Shown: positions 1-11,680 of the stretch, one piece after another | Layout of the letters: each line of letters begins with the position of its first letter | Position numbering within the stretch: position 1 is the stretch's first letter | NCBI GenBank assembly: GCA_033182465.1 | Contig: CP137320.1 | Coordinates: forward strand, 868,001 to 932,000 | DNA length: 64,000 bases | Source: Sanghuangporus weigelae | Taxonomy: Eukaryota; Basidiomycota; Agaricomycetes; Hymenochaetales; Hymenochaetaceae | Reading direction: 5' to 3' | Position numbers and translations under genes: made by a program | The notes under the pieces: generated by a model | Seen by the model: the letters and a program-made list of their open reading frames with translations, nothing else | The model's database searches: none | Told to the model about the DNA's origin: nothing

Positions 1-591
1 GTAGGATAATGTTAGACGATGATGAACTGATCTTGCATATTCCTTGCTTGTGAAGAGTAGGAGGCAATAGAAAAAGTTAAGGATAAATCTAGGTGTGACG
101 CCGCTAAATGCTTTTGTTACCCATAGGCGGCCGAGTGTCGTAATGATGTGACACTGAGATTACCGCCAGGCTTCCTCCTTACCAAATTTTTGTGCGACTT
201 CCTCGCGTTTCTTGGCTTACTTCCTCTCGACAACACCTTGCCAACTAACTATCATCTACATATTCGTCGTCGTCGTCGTCGTATCGCACGTACTGACTAC
301 GGACGAGCAATAGCGAAGTGAAGGACGGCTTTAGAGAGCGTGTATTACAAGACACCAGACCTGCTGTGCCGGCACAGACTCGTTGACACCGCCTGACAAC
401 CGCTTCGTCTCTCTCATCTCGTCTCCTCATTCTTGCTTGCGTCTCTTTCTTCCCGTCGTCTTCTCTCTTTCTTACTGTTTCATTGCACCCTACGAGCCTT
501 TCTCTCTAGTACTCTCTGTCTTCTTTGCTTGATAGAATCGATCGAACGTTCCTGAAAGGTATTGATCCGTATACGATAATACTAGCACACG
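1..591. other. Upstream region and 5' leader of the YTH gene
   Basis: No gene was recognised. The stretch from about 400 to 560 on the plus strand is rich in C and T, which is common in leaders of fungal housekeeping genes and fits the promoter and 5' leader of the YTH gene that starts at 592. A short GTC trinucleotide run lies near 264-282. Open frames here encode only low-complexity or non-protein-like peptides. Confidence 0.5.
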
Positions 592-1463
592 ATGTCCAAT
601 CATCCTGTCTCGCCCCCGCCTATCCCGCCGAGCTCCCCGGGTGCTACTGGCGTCCGACGTGTACATACTATATCAGCTGCATCGCGAGCTGCCCGTGCTG
701 GTTCACGCCTGCTGTCATCGGAAGAGGCACAACAGCAACAAGTCTGGAACGATGATGAGGTAGTCGATCAAGACTGGGTTGGCGGAGTCGGTGCTGTTGG
801 CGAGAAGAGCTCGAATCTGCATCGTCAGGCATCTCTCCCAACAAGGTATAACAGGGGTTCGTAAATTATCAGCTACCATCTACTAGTATTTTGACATATA
901 TATATCTTCCGCAGCATTCCCGCGCGGTAATCAAAATCGCCAGGGTGGTACGATGACTCCTAGGACGATGAATAGTCTTACTGCGATTGCTGCTGAGCAA
1001 GGCCAGGAAGGCGAGGAAGAGGAATGGGAGAACGACATGAAAGGTTGGAACGGTGACGAGGTAGTTGCATCATGCTATTACTTCCGTAATATCAATCATG
1101 TCTGACTGAAGCTCTAACTTTTAGCGCTTTGATGCACATGACATGGCGCACTACCAGCACGTAGTGGACTCCCAGTCAGGCTCCTCGCAAGGACATTCGC
1201 CGTTGTCACCGTCTTTCCCTGCACATACAACCTCGCCTCCTCCGGCTGAAGTTAATGTAAGACGTAACCAATCTTTGACCTATGGTGCGGCTGCCGGAAA
1301 TGTCCGTCGCATGGCAGTCAACTTGCGACGCTCCGGAACGCTTCAAGCTCATATGGAACGTCCGCACGCGGCTTCTTCCGCCTCACCTCCGAGTCCACTT
1401 GACAACGAGGAAGACTTTGCCGACGAAGTTTATAATGAAGAAGATTATCAATACGCTTTGCTT

Positions 1464-1531
<68 letters not shown>

Positions 1532-3360
1532 GTCGTATGGTCACACACCCACATCTTCGATTGGTCGTAGCTCGCCCTGGAGTACATCAAACAATGTCAA
1601 CGAATGGAAGTATGGCAACAATAACAATGGCTCGAGCGCTATTGACGATGTCCAGCGTGTAATGTCGGCTTTAGAACTCTCCAGCGCCAATCTTTCTCAG
1701 CAGAACCAAAACTTTGCCAATAGCGGGGCTAATCAAGGTCTTCCTCCGCGCCTTAACCAGCATGGCGGCGCTATTGGCCAGGGAGCTGGTTTGCGTCGTC
1801 CTTCTGGCAGCATTGGGAACGGAAGCAGCAACGGTAATGAAATCGGTATGAGCATGGGCATGGGCATGGGCATGGCTCAACGTGGAGGACCAGACAAGTT
1901 ATCGCTCGTCACGGACCTTGACACAAGTAGCATCAAGAGTGGGCCCAGCAGCGCTGGTACCAATGTCCCGAGTGTCGGGCATGGAAATGGTTTCATGCAG
2001 CAAACACAGCGTAACTCGAATGATCCATGGGAACAGAACAAGCGAGCACTTGGAGCTCGCACATCTAATCCAAACTTGCAGCAGAGTATGCGGGGTAACT
2101 TTGATGCTTCTGGCTTGCCTCCTAACCCTCCTGTGCCGGCGCAGTATCTGGGTCAGCAGGACATCCAGCGTCTGGGTCCGACTGGTTCTTTCGGTCAGAC
2201 CATCCGCAGTCCAGCACCGAGCGGAGCTCAGATTTCTCCAGGATTCGTTACCACACCGCTTGATGTTCCTTCGCTCGTAGCAGCAAAAGGATACAACCCA
2301 ACCACTTTCGATTGTAAACCCGGTTTCGTAAGTTTGGTTCGATTCAACATCATGACGTTATGACTGATCTAATTACTATTTTGTAATATACTGTAGGCCC
2401 GATACTTTGTGATAAAGTCTTACACAGAAGATGACGTTCACAAATCTCTGAAGTACGAGATTTGGAGCTCCACTGATCCTGGAAACAAACGTCTGGACAA
2501 GGCGTTCAAAGAAACGGCCGGACGCGGTCCCATTTATTTGTTCTTCAGCGTCAATGCGAGCGGTCACTTCTGTGGCATGGCCGAGATGATGACACCTGTG
2601 AGTCTTCTCTTCGCTCTATCTCCAATAAGATTAGCGTATCTGAATACGACGCTATGATTATTTTAGGTCGACTATACCCGTAGCAGTACCGTATGGGCAT
2701 CTGACAAGTGGAAGGGTGTCTTCAAGGTCCGGTGGATCTTTGTTCGTGATATCCCAAACGCGAACTTGCGTCACATCAAGCTCAAGTGAGTTTGAGAAAA
2801 CTTTTTTCTCTTCCTTCTTTTGTCTTTTGTCTATTTGGGCTATGCGGTTATGGCGGAAGCTGACGATCTCGGTTCTGCTGTGTTTTAGTAACACACAGGA
2901 GCGCAAGCCTGTGACGAATAGCCGTGACACACAGGAATTACTGCCCGATGCTGGTCAGGAGATGATGCGTATCTTCTTTACTCATCCGGCTAGGACATCG
3001 CTTCTGCAAGACTTTGCCTATTATGAGGTATGGCTGAAACATATTACGCTTTCTCGTTATGAGCTCATTCTCGATTTGCTCTAGCTTCAATCGTTGCAGA
3101 AAACACAAGCACAGCAACAGCAGGCTCCGACTCAATCTCCGGGTTCTCCACCGCAATCCCAGTCTCCACAGCCCCAGCTCTCTCAACAGCATCCTTTTGC
3201 GCTGCCAGGCTCTTACGCCCAGCACCTCGGAATGCCTGGCCAGGTGCTACCGCAAATGCAGTTGGGCTCGCAGTACTCGATTCAGAGCAACATCATGCGC
3301 AACCCGAGTCCTATGCCTGTTAATACAGCGGGTGGCCAGGGCTACGTCGGCAACTTCTAA
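592..3360 (+). CDS. YTH-domain N6-methyladenosine RNA reader
   Basis: Binds m6A-modified RNA and, by analogy with Pho92/YTHDF proteins, affects mRNA stability or translation in the cytoplasm. Model of seven exons: 592-856, 915-1060, 1125-2327, 2397-2597, 2667-2785, 2889-3027, 3085-3360 (782 aa). Frames close at every junction. The first 540 residues are disordered, with a 23-residue glutamine run at about 251-273 and a later Met-Gly repeat. The YTH domain occupies about 539-690. All three aromatic-cage tryptophans are visible: W561 (in YEIWSST) and W615 and W620 (in VWASDKWKG). The strongly conserved block [11 protein letters not shown] follows. The C-terminal tail is again Gln/Pro/Ser-rich. 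The layout, a long disordered N-terminus and a C-terminal YTH domain, is that of the YTHDF class rather than YTHDC. The first intron has a GTTCGT donor and is the least certain junction. Confidence 0.93.
1464..1532 (+). repeat. CAG/CAA repeat coding for 23 glutamines
   Basis: A pure run of CAG then mainly CAA codons inside exon 3 of the YTH gene. In the other two frames the same bases read as poly-Ser/poly-Asn and poly-Thr-type tracts, which produce spurious open frames here. The mixture of CAA and CAG suggests an old, partly stabilised tract rather than a recent pure CAG expansion. Confidence 0.95.
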
Positions 3361-4505
3361 TTTCTCCTTTCCTCGATTAATCGAGGACTTAATGCGATCA
3401 AGTAATCAAGCGAAGTGCAACTCTCGATTTCCGGATTTGGATCGGTACAATTGAAACGACGAGAATGCTGATGAAGAATAACAAATTGGATCTGGAAGGA
3501 GACTTCGCACGCACACTCAAATGTCGCTGATTTCTTTCATCTTCTTTCTGATATAATCGACGAACGAACGTGGCTTAATCCTGTCCCGCTGAAATCTCAT
3601 ATTTATTCCCCTCTTCTTTACTTCCTATCTTTCCACTTCCTTTCCCGTTATGCTCAACAGAAGTCAGACATCTTGTATTACTTCGTCTCTCACGCTTACG
3701 TTCACACATACTGCAAGGACTCTCCCTGGATTGTCTTATTCTGTCATGTCATGTCTTGCCGTCGACTCACGAACGGACGTGGACTACCGCTTGTTCTTGA
3801 ATCGGCATATACATATGCAATTTGTATACACATTGACATACCCCATTCCCACGCATCCAAGCTTACCTTCCCCTCTTGTTACAGTTAGACAACCCAGCCA
3901 GTCTTCTTCAGTAATTTCTTTTTCTTCTTTCCCTGAAGCTCTGATGATTGCTCTACTTCAGTAGTTACGTAGTCTGTAGTCCATTTCTCAAATTTCCCGC
4001 TTCGTTTTTGCCTTTGGTAGTCTTACAGCTTACTGATAACTTCGCTGCCTTTATTTGCGCTTCGTGATGTGATTGATTCCGTTCCAGATTTTTGCTTAGT
4101 ACCCCAACCTCAGTCTGATTCGCACAATTGAAAGGAAAACGGTGTACGTTTATGTATTGTACATACTATGCTAGCTAGAATTATCTGCAACCGTTAGGCG
4201 ACTGGAAAAATACAATGACGTTGCAGTTACAGATAAAAGGATGGAAACCCGCCTGATATCCGAAAAAGGGAAGCTACATTTTTCAAGTTCTAGAGCATTT
4301 TTCCTCGGCCACAACTTCACTTCGTCACTTGTGGCACGCAACTCGCTGCGCAACGAGTAACCACACTTAGAAATGCTGCGCATTATGTATTTGAACCTCG
4401 TAGGGTTGCGTGTTTGCGCCTTCGCGCCTTCCACTTTATCTTTGAAGCTGCTGCAGTATATTCTGCCCCCTGGCATCGTTATTGAAGCCTCTCGTCTGCA
4501 TAGTA
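3361..4505. other. Intergenic: YTH 3' region and promoter of next gene
   Basis: T-rich sequence with no supported gene. The first few hundred bases would contain the 3' UTR of the YTH gene. The open frames in this stretch are short and do not look like protein. Confidence 0.5.
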
Positions 4506-5779
4506 ATGTCCAAACCAAAGATTCCGCCCACTGCTTATGGATATTCTCTCTGGAAGCAGTACAGTATCAAGGACGTCCACGTCCAGTACTTCCCTTACGT
4601 CCGTCGTGCTTTTTTCTGGATGATTACCCATGCTGAACGTGTGGCTAGAACTTCAAGGAAATGAACGAGAAACATGTTAAGGACCAAGAAGAGTCTAAAA
4701 CCGATAGAGATAGGGAAGTCCAAAAGTAAGTTTTACAGGCATCATGTTCGATAAGTATCACTGAATCATTTTCTCCCAGATTCGTATATGACACGCATAA
4801 AAGAGAGCTCAGCGCCACGTACTCTGGATGTATTCAAACGTGCATTGTAGATGCATTAGTGGACATGATGCTAGAATCGATCAAAGACATTCCCGCCACT
4901 GAAGATCGTCCTCATTACCACACGAATGCGGTTTCATATCTTTTTCAAAGTCCTGCAGACGAGAAGGAAAGATACCGGCTCGTTGGAGATGTGCTCGTCA
5001 CAACAGCTTCAGGGCCAGTATTTGCTTTTGAGACAGCCACACGGCATTCCTACCCATCTATCAAGGACAAAGTCAAGAAGTGGTTCTTGCTACCCTCGAT
5101 CAGCGGCGTGCTTCTCGTTCACGTAAATGAAGGCAATGGGTATTGGAAACCGACCTCTCGTCCGCAGGATGGCGAAATACTCCTTATAAATTCTTGGGCT
5201 TGGCTCAACTTCATCGTGGATATCAATGAAGAAAAGATCGATCTTTTTGACTGCTCAAAGCCCGTTATATACGATGAACATGTATGGGTTGGATCTATGA
5301 CTTGCGCTCTCGAGCTTTACGAACGAGATCTTGTGCGTTTCTTGGATACTGTCGGTGATCACTCTAATGAAAGTATCTAGAGCTCAAAAAGCGCCTGTGC
5401 AATGACAAAACGCTATGTCAGAACGGTCCATATGCAGAGATAACCGAGATACTGACCTTTGAACACGTAGGAATTCATCGTCCCCGATCGGGAATTAAAT
5501 CTTGAAGCCACGGAAGAACTCAGAGGCTTCGAGACACGCTTCTCCGAAATATGGGAAGAAGCGGTTGACGGTGCCTCATTGGAGGGCTTCAGGCGATTTG
5601 CATTCAACTGGAAACGGCTTGCTCAAGTAGTCGCCAAGACTAGACTCCAACTGGCATATGCTCGTTATAGAACTTGGTTTACGAAGTATGAAAAGAGCAC
5701 TACTTCAACTCTAGGGAAACGCCATAGAGACGATACAATCGATACGAGTTCACAAGAGGCATGTTTCTCCTGTTTGTGA
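4506..5779 (+). CDS. Unrecognised fungal protein, possible PDDEXK-like fold
   Basis: I do not recognise this gene. A workable four-exon model is 4506-4640, 4682-4725, 4780-5350, 5471-5779 (352 aa). The first intron would be only 41 bases, so either the first exon is wrong and translation starts at the ATG at 4662, or the intron is unusually short. The donor at 5351 (GTCGGT) is chosen only because it restores frame. The protein is soluble and mixed-charge, with no signal peptide or membrane segment. The central part contains a run of the type GDVLVTTASGPVFAFETATR, then a Lys-rich helix, then GVLLVHVNE. That pattern of strand, Glu, strand, helix, strand recalls Uma2/PDDEXK nuclease-like folds, but this is a guess from pattern alone; no catalytic triad is proven. 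Confidence 0.55.
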
Positions 5780-7023
5780 TGCCGTCTATTTCCATTCACG
5801 GTGAATTTGACGAGCAGATATTCCTGACAAGCCGTCCTGTACCGCCAGAGACTCCTTGATTCGTACACGGTAACCATGCGAACTCAACCCAGATCTGTAT
5901 GATCAATACACTCCCCTATATCAAATTCCTGTATTTACACTGAACGACCTGTTCTGATCATCTACATCAGCTATTTATCAGTATGCGCATCTCAACTGAA
6001 TGATCATTCACTCACGACATACGGCAGATTTCCTGCTCTTCCTATTGTTGAACGGCGAACTCCTGAGAAAATGACACGGCTATTAGATGACCGATCAAAG
6101 TCTTTATATATATACGTAATGCCTGAACGTCCGCTGCGAAGTGGTAGCGGAGTAAACTCATACGAGGCAGATAAATGAAAGCGCCTGGCATCACCTCGAG
6201 TGGCTATGAAGGTATGATTGCATCGATCCGCAAGCCTGTTAAAGAGGGCAAGAGCCGAATCACTGCACGCGCGAAGAACTGCGGAAGTGCTCAGACAGAT
6301 AGGAGACACAGGCGATAAAGAGGTCCCGCGTCGGAAGTCCCGTCCGTTACGAAGAGGGCTTCCGTCTCGAAGAAGTCGCCTTGGAAGTCGCGGTCATCTC
6401 TCTCGACCTCGGCTTAAAGTCGTCCTTCGACTTCATTAAAAGAGACCTCGAGCTACAATTACTCCCCCTCGCTTCGCCGCTAGCTGTATATGTCCAATTA
6501 CTCGTAGCGAGCGATGGGGCGATAGATCTTTTTTTTTTCGGCCGTCCAAATTGATTGATTTCCTGTTTTGGCAAACTGGAGATGTGATCGGCGTGCAGAT
6601 TTGGCAAGACCTTCCTGCAATGTGGTTTCACACTGGGCTTGTTAAGCACATTTGATAGCTACACCATCAAATATGACTAGAGAAAAGGATGAAGTATGCG
6701 GTGGGAGAGTTTTTAAGGCATCTAGTCGCTATGCTCGGGAATAGAGTGCGCCTATACGAAGCGAAGAAAGATGCCTTTTCTTCAAGCCAGTGTCCTAATT
6801 TGCGCTGCAGGGCTATACTCAACTCCAAGCCGAAGGGGACTGATATGACGGTTCCCAAATAAAGCGATCTCCTATTTACAATGCTTGCGTCAATGTCGTC
6901 CCAAAAGTGCGGCGTCAGGGGTAGCGGCTCAGAAGATAACCGTGTCATACTTGGAACAGTGCTTTACACCGAATTGCATCACGATGCCCCAGACACCCTG
7001 GTCAAATTTACCTGCTGGTAGTG
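5780..7023. other. Intergenic between two convergent genes
   Basis: About 1.2 kb between the stop of the 352-residue protein and the stop of the TilS-like gene on the other strand. Open frames of 70-100 codons exist on both strands (for example 6004-6309, 6347-6649 and 6667-6948, all minus), but they overlap each other, lack recognisable domains and have no splice pattern linking them. I see nothing supported here beyond 3' UTRs. Confidence 0.5.
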
Positions 7024-9179
7024 TCACATCGACTTTTGACCCAGATATTCCTTCGCAGCATCTGTATCTAGTATCCGGATGCATTTTATCCGGACGGGTT
7101 CGCCGTTGCAGCCCGGGTATATGCCGCTCTTATTGTTCTCGCCTATTGAGGATTGCGTTCTCGTAGAACCATCAGGCAAAAGACGCGCGATCTCGTGTTC
7201 ATCTTCACGCGCGTTCGCCTGTCCCTGCGACCTGTAATGGCTGTCGCCGCTTTTAAGAACTTCCGCTTGAGCGTCCGTTCGTCGCAGAACGATCTTTGGC
7301 AGGAAATACCGCGTGTGTGGGATCACAAGAAGTCTGACAGACGCTTGGTCCTTCAGGATCCTACTACGTTCGGCGGTTATCTGCCTAAACTCGCCCAGAA
7401 TATCGGGCGGGAATAGGCGCGGCGTGATGGTAATAAGGAAGCGGCAGTCATATAGTATTTCCGTAGAACGATCCTGTGAGAGTGCAAGAAAGGACGAAGT
7501 GATATCGAGCTCTAGTGGGCTGACCACGGTGTCCCTGAAGCGTTGGATCGGAGGTTGGCGGGATGCTAGCCAGGCCATATCATTTGAGACTGAGTACCCT
7601 TTTCCCGAGAACTTCATTACAGCGTTTCGAGTAACGCGCACTGGCGACCATATGACACCCCCACCTGCAACAAAGCTTTTTGACGGGGTTTGACCAGTTT
7701 CCCTTGATCCTTCACCAGACATGGTTAATGTGTCTGAGATTCTCTGCAAGCTGTCCTTACGTCGACCGGCTTCGGCTCGGGGAGAACCCCAAGGAAATGG
7801 TGATACAAATCGCAGAACACGTCGAATGATCTCAAATCGGACCGAGTTATCTGTCACGCGCGAGAATGCATCTTTCGACAGAAGGATCGTGGAGACTGGC
7901 GAAGGATGTACGCACTTCGCTAATTGAATGGACGCTAGATTCGATAGGACAGATTCAGCACATCGCTTCATCCTAAGATGACTGGACCTTGCCTTCGTAG
8001 TTAACCTTCTCGACGAAGTCCGAAATCGATTCAACCGCGGACCTTAATTGCGCCAGAGAAGCGGAGCAATCTGTTTGTCGAGAGCCACGTTCCCACTCAG
8101 CGCAACTTTCGGAGGATGCTACTCGCGTTGCCATATCCAGCAGCGTCTTTGTTCCCTCAGCGAGGTCTGTCTGCAGGGTACGGAGTCGGGCAGATTGATT
8201 TAGCAACAGGCAAGAATACTGACCGAAGAAGCATCCCCCAAGTGGTGTCGGATTCGATTACGAAGAGCGATATCAGGTTGGAAGTTAGTCTTATCGACAA
8301 CGAAATCCAGACCTGCTTTATGGCAGGTAGATACCAGCCTTTCCTAAAGATGAACCAAGTTTGTCAGTAATGGGTCATCTAACGGGTCGCTCCCGATCAA
8401 TATCTCTCCTCACCTTCGGAAAATGCAATAATGGACGAATGATCCATCGACTCATTCCATCCTGTCCTGCCCATCCCAAGTTCTCAGGAGCGGAGCCGAA
8501 TCCCATTCCCCATAGACGTCGAGCTTTCATCCCGGCAACTCCAGCCTCAGTACTTCCTCGACTTATTCGAAGAAGCGCAGTTTCAACTTGGTCATCTGCA
8601 TGATGTCCAAAGGCAATTGTCGAGATGCCTTCATCCTTTAAAGCTGAAAGAATGAGATGATATCGAGCTTCTCTGGCGAGCTTCTCAAATGAAGAGCCTT
8701 TAGAGGGGACGGGAGGAAATGGTTTGATACCCCAAGGAATTCTAAGAATGACATGTCGGACTTGAAGAGACTCAGCGATCGAGGCACACTTCGTAGTCAT
8801 TTGGCTAGATGCCGTTTGTAGACCATGGTCTATTGTAATGGCAGTAACACTACATGGCTGGTGCGTCGTTGTATTGCTCACGGCCAACTGCTTGAGGAGG
8901 TATAATAGACAAGTTGAATCTGGTCCCCCAGAGAAAGCAACAGCTATTCAACGAGTTCATCACCGGCCATTAGTATTCAGGATTTCAAATAAGCCCACCT
9001 ATTTTATCCTCTTTGTATTGACGGGGTAGACATTGCTGAAAGTGTTTCTCAAATTCGTCGAGCGAAACAATGTTTCGCTGTTCGCTAGCGGAGCTTGAAG
9101 CGGAAAAAGTACGCGTCCGTATATACACTGCTGGAATCCTTGCATGAGAATTTTGAAAACGAATAAACATCCTCAGCAT
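7024..9179 (-). CDS. TilS-like tRNA-Ile lysidine synthetase, mitochondrial type
   Basis: An N-type ATP pyrophosphatase. TilS enzymes adenylate C34 of tRNA-Ile(CAU) and attach lysine, so the tRNA reads AUA. Five exons on the minus strand: 8999-9179, 8414-8943, 8224-8343, 8043-8170, 7024-7972 (635 aa), all frames closing. The PP-loop motif SGGPDS is at 65-70 and the family motif HHADDQVET at 174-182. Further downstream are RPLLHFPK and a DKTN..D..LRNRIR block typical of the TilS core. The first 40 residues are Arg/Ser-rich without acidic residues (MLRMFIRF... RTRTFS), as in a mitochondrial presequence. The C-terminal 300 residues are divergent. It is divergent from ARPC1 with 222 bases between start codons. 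Substrate specificity is inferred from the family; a 2-thiocytidine-type activity cannot be excluded but the HHxDDQxET motif favours TilS. Confidence 0.88.
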
Positions 9180-9401
9180 GTCACGTCATGTTTTTCCGAG
9201 CTCCCAGAAACCAGCAAGAACAAGGAAGTGAGCAAAAGTCACAAACAAAAGCGCAACACGCTCGCTCAGATCGGCGTCGATCACGTGTAATCCATAAAAG
9301 GACATTCAGGAATCAGGACTTGCTTTAGACCTTCATCTACTCACAATTCCGCAGTAGTCGACTGCTGAGTCCTCTGCAAATCAGTCGGTTTCCTTATCAT
9401 A
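9180..9401. promoter_or_regulatory. Divergent promoter of TilS and ARPC1 genes
   Basis: The 222 bases between the two start codons must hold both promoters. A palindromic E-box CACGTG lies at 9282-9287 within ATCACGTG, a match to the Cbf1-type consensus RTCACRTG. The surrounding 14 bases (9275-9288) recur in reverse orientation in the Dad3/hydrolase promoter. Confidence 0.6.
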
Positions 9402-10831
9402 ATGTCTACTCCGGAGGAATACTTCATTGCTCAAGCGCCTATTTCCGCTCATGCATTCAACGCAGATCGTAAAGGTATGCTTCATCATGGCGTTCTTGTA
9501 GAATTGCGCCTTACTGTATTTGCAGAGGTTTGCCTGAGCTTGAACTCGAACGAAGCGCAGATTCTGCGCAAGCAAGGACATGAATGGAAGACAGTAGAGA
9601 CACTCTCCGAGGTGCGTGATTAGTATAAACCTCACGAGTCATGTCCACTTGAATAACGTATATCGTAGCACGATAAAGTAATTACCTCGATCGACTGGGC
9701 ACCAAATTCGAATCGAATCGTTACTGCGTCGCAAGACAGGAATGCGTACGTATGGTCTCAGGCAACCGATCCACAGACGGGCCAGCTTGTGTGGAAACCG
9801 ACACTTGTCCTTCTGCGCATTAATCGTGCTGCGACTTACGTACGATGGAGTCCCAACGAGGATAAGTTCGCAGTTGCGAGTGGTGCCCGGTGAGTTTTGA
9901 TTTTGAAATAGCGGTCGTGTATAGTCTGAATTTCATGAACGTTCAGTGCCATTGCCATCTGCTCATTCGATCCCGAGAGTGACTGGTGGGTGTCCAAGCA
10001 GCTCAAGAAACCGATCCGTTCGACCGTTCTATCCGTAGACTGGCATCCGAACAATGTATTGCTTGCTGCTGGAAGTGCAGACGCGAAAGCTCGCGTTTTC
10101 TCTGCATATATCAAGGATGTAGATAAGAGACCCCAGCCATCAGTCTGGGGAGAGAAGCTGCCATTCAATACTCTTTGCGGTGAATACAGCAGTCCCAACG
10201 GTGGCTGGGTTCACAGTGTCGGTTTCTCCCCATCAGGCGATGTCTTGGCTTTTGCAAGTAAGTACAACACAACAATAAGTAAATGCCCAGGCATGAGTTC
10301 TGACAAATTTTTGATTAAGGCCACGATTCGTCCATCTCAATCGTCTACCCAGGAAGCAACGTCATTTTTAATATTAAGCAGGCTACTCTACCTTATGTAT
10401 CCCTCTGCTGGACTTCAGAAGATGCGCTTGTTGCTGCTGGTCATGATTGTCAGCCGGTGCTGTTCCAGGGTTCCGAGGCGGGCTGGAGAGCTGTTGGCAG
10501 TCTCGACGATACAACCGCACCGAAATCCTCTGGTGTAGGTCGTGCATCGCCTGTCGGTCGCCTGAACAGCGCGGCTTTCAACACGTTCCGCAATGCGGAT
10601 ATGCGCGGTCAGACAGCTGCTCCTGGTCTTCCAGGTGCGGGAAGTAGCAGCGAAGCGGAACTCCCAACGGTGCACCAGAATACGATCTTAAGTGTCCGTC
10701 CGTATGAAGGCACTCCTTACCAAGTTACACGCGTCAGCACGAGTGGTGTTGATGGGAAGCTCGTCATCTGGAACGTTGCTGCTGCGGCTGGTGGAGGGCT
10801 AGCGGGTAGAATGGAAGCTTTGCGTGTGTAG
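9402..10831 (+). CDS. ARC40: Arp2/3 complex subunit 1 (ARPC1/Arc40)
   Basis: WD40 beta-propeller subunit of the Arp2/3 complex, which nucleates branched actin filaments at endocytic patches. Five exons: 9402-9474, 9526-9611, 9669-9889, 9947-10257, 10320-10831 (400 aa, slightly longer than the usual 370-385). The frame closes at all junctions. Family landmarks are visible in order: [59 protein letters not shown] and [19 protein letters not shown], followed by a terminal blade with DGKLVIWN. A long insertion of roughly 60-70 Ser/Gly/Ala-rich residues sits between the penultimate and last blades, where ARPC1 proteins normally carry the exposed loop that touches actin-related and nucleation-promoting partners. 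The gene is divergent from TilS and convergent with Dad3 (75 bases between stops). Confidence 0.95.
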
Positions 10832-10905
10832 GGTATACAGTGTGAAAATACATAGTTGATATTCTGTTATACAAGGATACGGATTCACCATAAGACATCA
10901 GGCAA

Positions 10906-11337
10906 TCATCGTTGGATTGTCGTGTCTGCCTCTGTCTCAAAGGATACGGAAGGCTCTGAAATTGGTTGCTCGTTGATGACTCCCCATACTGAGGCCTTAA
11001 ACTGCGAAACTTTATGAGCGCAACGACATTTCAAAATAAGATTAGAAGATACTTACCAGAGTGAGGACAAGACCCATCTTCGTCTCTAGTACGCGCAATT
11101 GATTCAACAATCGGTGATCAGGCTCTTCGCTCAGTTGACGCGTCTTCGTGACCAGCTGTAAACGTAGACATTAAACAATATCGAGCGATAGAGTCGAAGA
11201 CAAGCGCTTACGAGCTTTACGTGTTGCGAAAGCTTCGCGTACTCCCAGAGCACCTCTGCCTCCAGCTGGGTGAGAGATGCATGTCCTTCATACGGATTGA
11301 CTTCGAATATCTCGTTGCCCGGATCCGTGTTCGCCAT
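10906..11337 (-). CDS. DAD3: DASH/Dam1 complex subunit Dad3
   Basis: Small subunit of the fungal DASH complex, which forms rings on kinetochore microtubules and couples chromosomes to spindle depolymerisation. Three exons on the minus strand: 11212-11337, 11057-11155, 10906-11001 (106 aa). The conserved core is clear: NPYEGHASLTQLEAEVLWEYAKL, then LVTKTRQLSEEP, then LLNQLRVLETKMGLVLTLFKASVWGVI. These match the Dad3 pattern of two helices ending in a SVW motif. The protein is a little longer at both ends than the yeast one. It sits tail to tail with ARPC1 and head to head with the alpha/beta hydrolase. Confidence 0.93.
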
Positions 11338-11680
11338 GCTTGCGGATGGGGTTCAAGTTGCCCTCAACGCGTCGCGTCGATCACATGGAAAATTGCTGAT
11401 CGGTCACACGTGATCGACGTTGTGTGAGTCCAAAAATAGCAACCTCTCTCAGGCTCAGCTCCTCCATGATGGCCACGGGAATATAATTCCCCTCGAGCTA
11501 GTTGCTTATTATCGAGAGTCCTAAGACCTTCCAAGGACTCACGCTGTTCTGAGACTTCTCCGCCTCAAAACGCCATTCTAAAACCTTTGGTCGTCCATTT
11601 TAGAGTAACTCAATCGAGTCAGGTCCTTGATACTCAACAACCATCCAATCTTTTTCTAACTCAAAAAGATTACTATTGTG
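11338..11680. promoter_or_regulatory. Divergent promoter of Dad3 and hydrolase genes
   Basis: About 340 bases between start codons. Two RTCACRTG-type elements are present: ATCACATG at 11380-11387 and, on the other strand, the E-box at 11407-11412 inside the sequence whose reverse complement equals positions 9275-9288. They face each other about 20 bases apart, as in a paired basic helix-loop-helix site. Confidence 0.55.

Noticed and set aside
1282-1662. 126-codon plus-strand frame and its minus-strand counterpart over the CAA repeat
   Set aside because: They are shadows of the glutamine tract of the YTH gene, reading poly-Asn/poly-Ser or poly-Val; no independent domain.
6890-7023. Minus-strand frame beyond the TilS stop that reads a protein-like peptide (PAGKFDQGVWG...)
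   Set aside because: It is in another frame than the TilS C-terminus, which already ends with a family-like VRIKCIRILDTDAA segment; no splice pair joins them.
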